From positions 1,302,001 through 1,366,000 of the forward strand of contig NC_016462.1 in assembly GCF_000226115.1 (NCBI RefSeq): a stretch of 64,000 nt of DNA, written 5' to 3'. Made by a program: the position numbers and the translations under genes. This DNA is from Thermothielavioides terrestris NRRL 8126. Lineage: Eukaryota; Ascomycota; Sordariomycetes; Sordariales; Chaetomiaceae. Each line of letters starts with the position of its first letter. Positions within the stretch are counted from its first letter, which is position 1. Positions 8,007-17,353 of this stretch are shown one piece after another. The notes beneath the pieces were generated by a model that did no database searches, was not told where the DNA came from, and saw only the letters and a program-made list of their open reading frames with translations.

Positions 8007-10805
8007 TCACACGCCCATGCTCGAAGACGCTGACACGCTCGAAGAAGACTGCGGCGGCGGCGGCGGCTGCGGCACCCGCACCTCGGGACTGGTACCGACA
8101 GCACCCGCACCGGCACCCGCAGCCGTATCCCCACCCCCACTCGCGCCGCCCGCGGCTTTCCTCGTGGCCCGCCCGCCGACCATGCCGCGCCTGTTGCGGC
8201 CGGTGCGCCCGCGGCCGAGCCAGTTGAGCTTGAGCAGCTTGTTGAGTTCCTCGATGCGGCGGGCGCCCTCGTCCGCGTCTTGGCCGGCGGGGGTGGCGGC
8301 GACCGAGACCGGGGCCGCGACGGAGACGGAAGCGAGCACACTCATGCACTGCAGCATGCGGCCGACCATGTCGGTGACCTGCTTCGAGTCCTCGACGATC
8401 TGGTCGCGCGGCCGCAGCGGGTGGGCGGGGCCGTCGCTGCCGAAGCTGACGTTGCTGATGGCGCGGCTGCGGTTGCCGCTGCCGGAGCTGTCGCCGAGCA
8501 GGGTGCTGCCGGTGCTGTTGTAGCTTGCCACTGCCGGGTCGAGCGAGGCGGCCGGGTTTGAACGGTATCCGAACGCGGTTGGGAGGCTCGTGGAGGCGTG
8601 CTGTTCGGATGGGGAGCCGGAGAGCTGTTGGTTTATGCTCTGCTTGTGGTAGCCCGGCGAGGGGATGGGCAGTGGTGGCGAGGCGAGGGCCATGGATGCC
8701 AGGGACTGGGGCAGGAACTCAAGAGAGAGGCGGGAGAACATGGCTTTGAGTGTCTCGTAGCGAGGGAGTATGACGATGTCGCGAAAAGCGAGCAGCACAA
8801 AGCGGCGCACTTCGAGCACCGAAGAGGCAGGGGAAACGCTGACGCTTTTGGGAGCGGCAGAAGACGGGTCGCTTGTTGAGGTTGTCGCCGGGATGCCGCC
8901 CCAGAAGTCACGAGCCTGTTCAGGCGACATCAGGGGCCCGTTTCCCGCAAACTCGAGGTCCAGCGGTAAGAAGACGGCCTGCAGATATGGTAGAATACCG
9001 GTAAACGTAAATATCCAGAGCTCGACCAGGGACGGGATCAGCCTATCCTCGGGGGTCTTGCGGAGGGTCTGGTCGAGGCTGGAGAAGCCCGTGGACAACA
9101 GCTCCCTCAGATCATCCACAATGATGTTTGGGCTCCGGCGAGCCAGGCAGTACTGGATGTGCATCGTGACGACGCGGTTGAGGTCCTCAACCGGCAGCCG
9201 GAGATCTTCAGCCTCGAACACAACAAGCAACTTTGCCTTCAAAAAAGGCCAAGCATCGTCATGGGTCATGTTGTTGAGACCGTATTTGTGGCTGTCAAAC
9301 GGCTCATTGAGGTAGAGCGCCGGACCGAGGGCGCCTGACCCCGAACCGACAGCGCTCGAACCCGGCCATTCGCTCCCGATGCCGGAGGTCGAGGCATCTT
9401 CCAACGCCTTCTCCTCTTTCCTCTTCTCTCGTAAAGCCCGCCCCCCATGGCGCAGGTCCAGGGCTGACTTGAAAGTGGTGCTGCTCGGACCCGGGCTTTG
9501 AGGCAGGCTGAAACTGTAGAGGCTGCTCGGCGCATTCGGATCCGTCGGCCTGGAGTTGCTCATAGCGGACGAGAGCGGAAGATGGTAGTCGTCCTTGAGC
9601 TTGTGTTTTTGGCGCGACAAGAAGTGATGCTTCTTCTCCTTCTCCTTCCCCTCCTTTTCTGGCGGCATCTCGACTGGCCGTATGGTTGCAGCCGACGAGT
9701 TCGGCAGGCTGTAGAACGACTGGGATGTCGAATCGAGGCTAGTGGTGCTGAAGTTCCCCCGTTGCAGGTTCGCGAAGACGTGGCCTACCTTGCCTGGACT
9801 GGGTAGCGGCTTGTCCTTCAAATCGCTCTTGCCACCAATCTTCACTTGACGCGAGAAGAGCTTGACCTTGGACTTCTCTGGCTTCACCGGTTTCTCGGAG
9901 GCCGGAGGCGGAGGCGGAGGCGGAGGTTGAGGGGCGAGCGACTGCGTGGGTATCCCGGGAGTCGCCTGTGCGGATCGCGGGAAGACGAGATTGGCGGCGG
10001 CCGTGGCGGCCAGCGTGTGGTTGCCAGGCAGGCCGTTGTGGTAGGTCTCCCCCCCAAATGCATTATCTCGAGGCACGCTGGCTTCGGTAAGGCTCAGTAG
10101 CGGGGGGTTCAAGGGCCCACCACTCCCGCGCTTGGCTGGCTGGTCGTCAGCCCCATGAGGTGGCACCGTCTGGGAGCGCTGGCGCGCTTGCTGCGCTTGC
10201 TGCGCCTGCTGTTGCTGATTCTGATGCTGCATCACGGCAGCTTGTGCTGCGATCTGACTCGCGGACATCTCTCGGTGCGGCGCTGGCGCGGCTCTTGGAG
10301 ACTGCTTGGTAAGCCCGATTTGCGACAGGTTGGATGTGCTCGTCGACGGCAGGGTGGGCTCGAACAAGCCGGCGTTCTGGGAGTGCTTCCGCGAGTGCCC
10401 AAGCCGGCCTCCGAAGGTGGGCGTCACGGGAGACGAGGTGGCGGGCGGTAGGGTCAGAGGAGAGGCCCCACTGCGCGGAAGGGCATCGACTGGAGAATGA
10501 GTGCCGGCGACGGAGCGGGCGGCCGAGACGGCGGTCGACACGGTGGGGCGCGAGAAGTTCTGGGGGCCGGCGGTGCCGGCGTCGGCCTTGGCGTTGGCGC
10601 TGTTCCCGGAGGTGAAGCTGGTGTAGATGGGTGTTGGGGACGGCGCGGTGGGCGGCTGCGGAGTGCGCGTCTTCACCACATTCAAGGGTGCCGGTTCGTC
10701 GCTCGACCGCCTCGGGCGCGAGTCGTCGGTCACACTTGCCGAGTTACTCGGTGACAGGGGCGAGAAGCTCCCTGGAGCCCTCGGCGGGGGCCTTGCTGGC
10801 TGCAT
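8007..10805 (-). CDS. HbrB/Bit61-family protein, TORC2 subunit
   Basis: A single 932-codon exon with an ATG start at 10805. Residues 1 to about 490 are Ser/Pro/Ala-rich and probably disordered, with a poly-Gln segment and a poly-Pro run (PPPPPPPPP). Residues about 490-820 contain the HbrB domain, starting near YLNEPFDSHKYGLNNM and continuing through EDLNRVVTMHIQYCLARR, then LIPSLVELWIFTFTGILPYL. The domain resumes after a low-complexity insert with VRRFVLLAFRDIVILPRYE. This family includes Aspergillus HbrB (hyphal branching), yeast Bit61/Bit2 and animal PRR5/Protor, all subunits of TOR complex 2 at the plasma membrane. The tail is rich in Gly, Ala and Pro. It is divergent from gon7 across about 600 bases, so the two may share a promoter region. 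The family call is firm. Confidence 0.88.
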   Translation of the reverse strand: MQPARPPPRAPGSFSPLSPSNSASVTDDSRPRRSSDEPAPLNVVKTRTPQPPTAPSPTPIYTSFTSGNSANAKADAGTAGPQNFSRPTVSTAVSAARSVAGTHSPVDALPRSGASPLTLPPATSSPVTPTFGGRLGHSRKHSQNAGLFEPTLPSTSTSNLSQIGLTKQSPRAAPAPHREMSASQIAAQAAVMQHQNQQQQAQQAQQARQRSQTVPPHGADDQPAKRGSGGPLNPPLLSLTEASVPRDNAFGGETYHNGLPGNHTLAATAAANLVFPRSAQATPGIPTQSLAPQPPPPPPPPASEKPVKPEKSKVKLFSRQVKIGGKSDLKDKPLPSPGKVGHVFANLQRGNFSTTSLDSTSQSFYSLPNSSAATIRPVEMPPEKEGKEKEKKHHFLSRQKHKLKDDYHLPLSSAMSNSRPTDPNAPSSLYSFSLPQSPGPSSTTFKSALDLRHGGRALREKRKEEKALEDASTSGIGSEWPGSSAVGSGSGALGPALYLNEPFDSHKYGLNNMTHDDAWPFLKAKLLVVFEAEDLRLPVEDLNRVVTMHIQYCLARRSPNIIVDDLRELLSTGFSSLDQTLRKTPEDRLIPSLVELWIFTFTGILPYLQAVFLPLDLEFAGNGPLMSPEQARDFWGGIPATTSTSDPSSAAPKSVSVSPASSVLEVRRFVLLAFRDIVILPRYETLKAMFSRLSLEFLPQSLASMALASPPLPIPSPGYHKQSINQQLSGSPSEQHASTSLPTAFGYRSNPAASLDPAVASYNSTGSTLLGDSSGSGNRSRAISNVSFGSDGPAHPLRPRDQIVEDSKQVTDMVGRMLQCMSVLASVSVAAPVSVAATPAGQDADEGARRIEELNKLLKLNWLGRGRTGRNRRGMVGGRATRKAAGGASGGGDTAAGAGAGAVGTSPEVRVPQPPPPPQSSSSVSASSSMGV

Positions 10806-11402
10806 TGGATAGGGCAGGACAAGGGCAAGGGCAAGGGCAAGGTGGTGTTGTTGCTGGGGGAGGGGTGCAGCAGCCTGTTACATCTTGGCTGGTTGCGGCT
10901 TGGTGTTTGCGACACAGCGGCAGGCTCTGCGGGTGAGTGTCTCCGTCTCCTAAGCGATACTGGGGATGATAGGAGACAAGCGCGGGGTGTCTGCGGAGGC
11001 GAGGAACGTGCAAGATCAAAAGTCGGGCTGGTCGCGGGGCGAAAGTCCTCGGAAGGTGCGGCCGTAAGAGACCGAAGATGGAATGGATGGGCTTGCAAAC
11101 GGGAGCAACTTTCAGCAGCGCAGGTTGCTTGCGGTACCCCTGCTGCAGGTCGCAGTGGATGGAAACGCCACTGTGACCCATTAACAGCGACGAGCCAAGG
11201 AGCCGGGGGGTCGGCAAGCTCCCAACCCAACCCCGCAATGTAATGAAACTTTGGCGGGGCACTTTGTTCCTTGCTCCTTTACCACAAACCAACCTTGGAG
11301 CAGGGCGAATATCCGATCCAAGGACAGCCGGACTTTCAAACCACCTAGAGGACACGCATTCAGCAAACTCGATTACCTCCCTGCGTAGGTAGCAAATCCA
11401 AA
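10806..11402. other. divergent promoter region between the HbrB-family gene and gon7
   Basis: About 600 bases separate the two divergent start codons. There is no gene signal. A G/A-rich run of AAGGGC-like repeats near 10815-10845 lies just upstream of the minus-strand start. No TATA box is obvious on either side. Confidence 0.5.
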
Positions 11403-11708
11403 ATGGCCTCCACGAAGCCCTCGCTCTCCGCGACCTACACGTCGACCACCAACGCGCCCTTCACCATCTCCCGCCCGCTCCAAGCCCCCGCCGATAGCAC
11501 GACGGTGGAAAGCAAGACCAAGTACCTCTCAGAGCTCCGCCAATCCGTCGTCGGCCTGCAAGAGCAGGTCAACCGCGAGCTCACGGCCCGGATGGAGGAG
11601 GACAAGGCGCGGGAGGCGAGCGCAGGCGGGGCCGCCGGCGCGAAGGCTGTCGACGACGAGAAGGAGGAGGAAAACTACGGGGAGGAGGCGCAAGAGGAGG
11701 AGGTTTAA
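11403..11708 (+). CDS. gon7: EKC/KEOPS complex subunit Gon7
   Basis: An intronless 101-codon gene. It has the Gon7 layout: a short N-terminal segment (TKPSLSATY...APFTISRPL), then a Leu-rich helix with LSELRQSVVGLQEQVNRELT and the family signature ARMEEDKAREA, then an acidic tail ending in ENYGEEAQEEEV. In yeast Gon7 is the small, largely disordered fungal subunit of KEOPS. That complex makes the N6-threonylcarbamoyl modification of tRNAs reading ANN codons and also affects telomeres. The start ATG has good context (CAAAATGG) and begins with the expected family N-terminus. It is convergent with vps39, whose stop codon lies about 200 bases downstream. Confidence 0.9.
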   Translation: MASTKPSLSATYTSTTNAPFTISRPLQAPADSTTVESKTKYLSELRQSVVGLQEQVNRELTARMEEDKAREASAGGAAGAKAVDDEKEEENYGEEAQEEEV

Positions 11709-11905
11709 AGATTGCTTGAGCAGGTGGGGTGTGTCGGGTTGGTGCACACCATGCCACGGGACAACGCGCAACGGGGGTATGCATTTTGCCCTGGCGCAAC
11801 TAGCGGCCTCGACTGCGACAAATCACGATACAACCCCCCTCGGAGCGAACATGGAGTCAGCGCCGACAGTATATTTCACATCCACGCCCGCCCGTCGACG
11901 GCCAT

Positions 11906-14900
11906 CTACCCAGCTGTCCTCCCCCAAGATCCCGCGCTCGCGCCCGCGCCCGCGCCTAACCCAACACCCGTCCATGACCTCACACTCGCCGCACCGTCCC
12001 TCTCGCCAGACGACATCGGCCTCGGCCCGGTCCCGCCGGCCCTGCCCAAGCACCCATAATGCACCACGGTGTTATCAGGGAGCACGGCCACCACGCTCCC
12101 GCCGATCCTCTTATGACACACGCCGCACACCCTCTCCTCACTGATCACGACCCTCCTGTTCCTCCCTCCACCACCACCACCTCCGTGCCCAGCGGCAGCA
12201 CCAGCACCAGCAGCAGGCGGAACGGGGACGCCGTCATCGCCCAGGAGCAGCCGCGCCTGGCTCTTGAACAGCGCGGTCCGGCGCAGGCCCGCCAGCACGC
12301 GGGTCTCGTTGACGGCGCTGTTGGCGCCGCGCATGCGCCCGCGGAAGTACGACTCGAGCTGCGCGACGGGGAGCTCGTCCGGCACGAGCGAGAGCGTCGA
12401 CGTGGCCGGCAGGCGCGCGCCGTGCTTGGAGAGCAGGTCGAGCGCCGGCCCGAGGTTGGGCGGCCCGTGCTCCGGCGGCGGCGTCAGGTAGAGCGAGAGC
12501 AGCGTGTGGTAGATGGACGGCTTCTCGTCCGTGTCCGGTTGGGCTTTGTCTTCTGCTGCTGCGGGCGCTGTTGTGCTGGTGGGTGGTGTCTGAGCGGAGC
12601 CGGTGCGGGTGGCCTGCGGCGGTTCTTGGGTTTTGTGGATGCGATTGCAGTATCTAAGCGGGGAGGTTGTTAGAAGAAGACGAAGCAGAGCGGTTAAGGG
12701 AATGAAAAAATGGGCCAACTTGCTCTTCTGCTTTAGCATAATCTTTCATCTTAAAGACGTAGATCATCAGCGCCTGTCTGTGCTGTCCCATGTTGCTCAG
12801 CACGACGGCTTGTGCTTCGTAAAAAGCCGGGTCTAGAATACGCAGTGTCAGTCACGGAACAAGGACTCAGTATTCAGCTGTCCGCAACCTTACCATCCTT
12901 TGGAATCAATGCCCGTGCCTTCCCCAGGCTGTACTGCTTGCTCTCCCGCAGGAAGCGCACCAGCCGCTCCATCAGCGCATCCCAGTCTTCTCCCCGCGGC
13001 TTCTCTGTCAGCTGCCGAATGAACAGCTCGACCAGCCGGTTGTGAAAGTCCGGCGTCAGATCGTTCAGCTCGCCGATGATGTGCTCCAGATACCGTATCT
13101 CCAGCCCGATGTCGATGCCGCCCAGGAACGCCAGGACCCTGTCGCGCGGCAGCGTCTCGGCATTCTCCGAGTCGGCGAGGAACACCTCCATGCCGAGCTC
13201 GGGGTCCTTCCGCAGCGTCCACTCGGAGAACTCGAGGATCACATCGATCATCTCCGGCGGCAGGCCCTGCAGGTACAGCACCGTCCGCCGCGGGCCGTGC
13301 AGCGCGGGCGCGGCCTCGTCGGGCTCGTCGGGCGACCCGAACTTGCGCAGCAGGCTCAGCGCCTGCCGGTGCAGCTTCTTGCCGTAGAAGAAGTCGACCA
13401 GCTCGTTGAAGCGGTTGTGTTCGACCAGGCGCTCGTTGACGACGTCCGGGTCGCAGAAGTTGGGGATCCGGAAGAGCGAGCTGGCCAGCGCCGGGCGCGA
13501 GTACATGAGCGCGCGGAAGAGCGTGGTGTCGACGATCCTGAAGGTGTGTTGGAGGTCCCTCTCGAGCTGCTCGTCGCTTTCGTCTGCCGACGAGAGCAGG
13601 AGGGTCTTGAAGGCCTCCTCGGTGGAACCGCTCTGGGATTTGCGCGGCTTTAGTTTGCCCGTGACGGGGTCGATGACGCGCTGCAGCCGTGCTCTGGCAC
13701 CGGCTAGGTAGCCGTTTAGTTCCGAGACGGCGGCCATCAGGTCCTTTTCCTGTTGGGATTGCTCGTCGTCGGGTTTGCCCTTGATGCTTGCGGCATCATC
13801 GTCGGGCCCTTTCTTGGATGAGGCGATAGACGCCGTCTCGGGGTTGGCCTTCCAGCTGCCCATGAGGTACTTGGCGAATCCGCCAACCCTCGGGGGCGAG
13901 GACACTTCAGCAAGGTCTGGCTTAGTCTCCTGCTGCTCGCCGTCCGCCTTCCCACTATCACTCCCCTGTTCGGACTCGTCCTGCCTGTCTTCGTCGAGCC
14001 CAGATAGATCGCCAGCGATGGACTTCGGAAAGAGCTTCAGCACCCTTTCCGGCGGCGCGTTGACGCTGTCCTCGTTGAAGAGATCCATCGACTCGCGGTA
14101 CTTCTTTTGGCGAAATAACAGCTCGGCTTTTTGCATCTTGATTTCTCGTAGTGTCTCTGTCTTATTCTTGAGCAGCGCATCTTCGAGCATAGTCAAGATG
14201 CTAATAGCCTCGTCGAGCCTACCGCTCTTGACGAGCTCTTCGACCTGGGAGTCGTAGTCGGTAGCGTCCATTTTCCACACCACCCGGTCGCTCAGCACGT
14301 GGAAGCCCTTGCCAGCATGGGCCAGGCTGACCGTTGGCGGGGGGAAATGGAGTGCCGCGGCGCCGGGGAGGCTAATAGTCTGCAACAAACTCAGCGTGTC
14401 CGGGTTCCGGACCTCGAGGCTTCCTTTCGTCGGCGGCTGCAGGGCCAGGATGTATGGGTAGCTGTACCCGATCGCTTCTGGTGCCGCTTGCCAGGGGATC
14501 TGCCTCTTTTCCAGGGCCTTCCCGGCGTCGTTGATAAACAAGGTGTTGATATCTTTGGCCAGCAGCAGCTCACCGTCGGCGAGTTTGGCAGAGAGCGGCT
14601 GAGGCATGTAGCCGCCGAGGCCCATGTATCCCATCCCGGCAGCGCTGACGGCTCCGAAGCGCCCTTGCCCGCCGGCGGCGCCCCCAATGGCTCCAGGCCC
14701 CACGATATCCTCGATGCTGCCGGTTTCCACATCGACCAGAACGTAGCCGCTATTCATGCCACAGACGACCCTAGTCGCATTCGCCCAGGTGATGGACCGG
14801 ATGGACTCGGCGAGGACGATCTCGGTGACCTCGGGCGACAGTTCGCTCTCGTGCCACGACCAGAGCAGCAGCCGGCGCTTGACGGAAACCGCTAGGCGGG

Positions 14901-15437
14901 AGATGATCTCGGGGACGCCGGTGGCCGGGTCCTTGACAATGTTGCTCGTGACAGCAAAGGTCGAGGCATTCTTGGTGCGGGAGAGGGGCGACTCGATGGG
15001 CTCGAAAGTCTTGAGGTCGTGCAGCGAAACAGCATAGTTGGAGAGCGACACGAGCGTGTTGGCCTCCTTGATTATGGCGAGCTGCTCAATGGCGCGCGTC
15101 GAGAACTTCTCCACCTCCCGGAGGAGGTCGGTCGGCTTAGGCGCCTGCGGCTTGTGCGCGGCGTGGCCATTCTGGGATGACGGCGCCGCAGCGCTCGGGT
15201 CCTCAGCGTCGGGCTGGGTGGAGGAGGCGCTGCTGGCGAGGTCGTTGGTTCGGTAGATGCGCAGGGAGCCTGTGTTGAGGCCGACGAGGACGCGGTCGCC
15301 TAAGAGCACTGGTCAGTCAGAGGTGGTGCAAATGCGCCACTGGGAGCAAGCATGCCGTAGGCGAGGATGGACTCGATCTTGGACTTGTCGCGCTGCTTGA
15401 GCTCGATGATCGGTCGAGCCGTGAACGCGGAAAGCAT
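11906..15437 (-). CDS. vps39: Vacuolar sorting protein Vps39/Vam6 (HOPS subunit)
   Basis: Four exons are inferred: 15437-15356, 15299-12894, 12832-12724 and 12653-11906, giving about 1114 residues. Exon 1 encodes the family start MLSAFTARPIIELKQRDKSK, so the gene begins upstream of the long exon. An N-terminal CNH/beta-propeller region (DRVLVGLNTGSLRIY) is followed by helical clathrin-repeat sequence (LDEAISILTMLEDALL; NMGQHRQALMIYVFKMKDYAKAEEYCN). A C-terminal zinc-finger-like segment, CGVCHKRIG...VVHYGC, is typical of Vps39 domain 2. The product tethers late endosomes and vacuoles through Rab7/Ypt7 in HOPS. Introns 1 (15355-15300) and 3 (12723-12654) start with GC rather than GT; both are needed to keep the frame. 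Only intron 2 is GT-AG. The tail is rich in Gly and Ala. Confidence 0.9.
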
Positions 15438-15739
15438 CGGGTCTCGATGTGCGCCTGGCGCAGTTATCAAGGTATTACATCAGGACTGGTTTGAAGCCGC
15501 GGATCGCATGCTAGCCCAGGAAGACTGCACGGTGACTGTGGTTGTATTTGTTGCTGTTGAGGGGCGCTGTCGAAGGAGGGGCGCCGATACAGGCGGTCGA
15601 GCTCTTGCCTCGGCGCCGGCAACCGACCATGACGGCATTCGCTGTTGACTGACGTTCCCGTCTCAGAGCCACCAAATGTCAAGGGTTAGGGTTACTGGGC
15701 CTGGTTGACGGCACTCGATGCATTTAAGGGCTACGCTAC

Positions 15740-16335
15740 CTAAGGTACCCAGTACGGAGTAAGGTACCTTGAACGCAAGCTTGAGCCGAGTCCGTACTTG
15801 AGGCTCCCGGGAACGAGACATGGTCGACTTGCGGGCTCAATCGATCCAGCTCGGTCAGGCTCGTTCTGTACAGTCTTGACGGGGAAAGGAAGCTCCAGCG
15901 CAGTCAATGGATACTTGTTGACATACCAAGTCACGTCGTCTTCTGGATCTGTGCTCATCATGATCGGTCCAGGCTCTGAGAAGCCCATCCCGTAGACGCC
16001 CTCGCCCAGGTCGTCGATATGCTTTCTCAGCTGCGCCATGCAAATCTCCTCGGTCTCTTCGACGTCTTGAACTGGGATCGGAGGGTTGTAAGTCACTGAG
16101 AAATGCCTTCGCTGGTCGAGATCCGTGATGTGCCAAGTGTAGGGCCCACCGTCGAGCAAGTTGCCCGACCCACACCATAGGCGCTCTTCAGGGCGGATCA
16201 TGTCAACAGCCGCAGGTAAACAGAGACAGGGAAACCAAGAAGGCTGAAGTGTATCGTCTTGGCTATTGCTTTTGGCCAAGTTCTCACCATATGCAGGACA
16301 AACCGCAGAAAGGATGGAGGCGAGGCACCGCTCAT
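15740..16335 (-). CDS. small hypothetical protein
   Basis: I do not recognise this protein. A proposed two-exon model, 16335-16288 and 16243-15740, gives about 183 residues starting MSGASPPSFLRFVLHM. The 44-base intron is at the short limit, so translation could instead begin at an internal ATG (MIRPEERLW). The body reads like a soluble acidic protein (HITDLDQRRHFSV, EEICMAQLRKHIDDLGEG, MSTDPEDDVTWYVNKYPL) with no visible motif or membrane segment. The last 40 residues look less constrained. It lies between vps39 and the phosphate transporter in sequence containing TACGGAGTA-type intergenic motifs. It could be a lineage-specific gene or a decaying remnant. Confidence 0.35.
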
Positions 16336-17353
16336 GCAAGAGCCGTTACCAGACAGGATACTGTGTCAACCACCTGGAGGAGTGAGACCTCACCAGCATG
16401 CAGAAGCACGCCAATGTGGGATAGTTGCACAAACATACAGTAGACGATGGTAGCTCTACCACCGTTGAATTGATGAAAGGAAGCCTGTGTTTCGGATAGG
16501 TGCAGGTGTACGGACTACAGGAGGTTTTTGGGGAACGAAACCCGCGCTATCCGTAATACCAGGACTTACACTACGTACCCAAAGTGTTCATGTTTACGAT
16601 ACGGAGTAGTATAGAGGAAGTTATCACAACTTTAGTTAACTGAGGTAAGTTATCCCTCCTTTGCTGCGCTTCTCATGGACGGGGACCCGCCAGGATGGAC
16701 AGTCGTAATTTCACCACGTGTTTGCGACATTGCGCCAATTGGGCAGCTCTCGCTCAGCTGCTGTGGTGTGTCACAGCCAAGCTCAGCCAGCATGTGACTG
16801 ATGCCTGGGCTGCTTTTTGCGGGCCGAGCCAAGCCGTTCCAGGTCTTCGGTCCATGCCGGGCGTGGGGGCAGGTGGAGCTAGACGCAGCCTTGAACCTCA
16901 ATAACGTTACCGTCCACTACCTAGTGTAGTGTACCTCAGGTTAGTGTACTTGCGTGATTCTCGTGGCTTCCCATTGGCGTCGATGAGTTGCGAGCGGGAA
17001 CCTGGCAGCAGCCCGCTCTTCCACCCGCGATCACTTCAAACCAAAACAGTTGCCCTCGCGGCACGAAGTCGTTCAAAATTCCGCCCCCGGCCGCACCCCA
17101 CGAGCCCTCCTCTAGCCGATCCAACGGTCTTCGAGCGCAGCAGCTGCCTGCATCGACCCCAGCTACACGCGTTCGCTTTCTCGACGGGGGAGGGAGCGCC
17201 CAGCGTGCCGCGTCTGACAACCCGCTCGGCCAGATCGAGCTTGTCGAGCTCTCGCGCGCCGCGCAAGAGTACCACGACGCCGTCCGGGCCCGCCAGCAGA
17301 GGTACGACATCAAGCGGGCCGAGAAGCGCTGGAGGCTCGAGCAGCTCGACGAG
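16336..17353. other. intergenic region upstream of the phosphate transporter gene
   Basis: No gene is supported here. The frame before the transporter ATG at 17354 is open back to 16988, but it is most likely 5' untranslated sequence. One exact TACGGAGTA motif lies at 16600-16608. CACGTG, the core of the Pho4-type phosphate-response site, occurs once, inside TCACCACGTGTTTG near 16715; a regulatory role is only inference. Confidence 0.45.
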
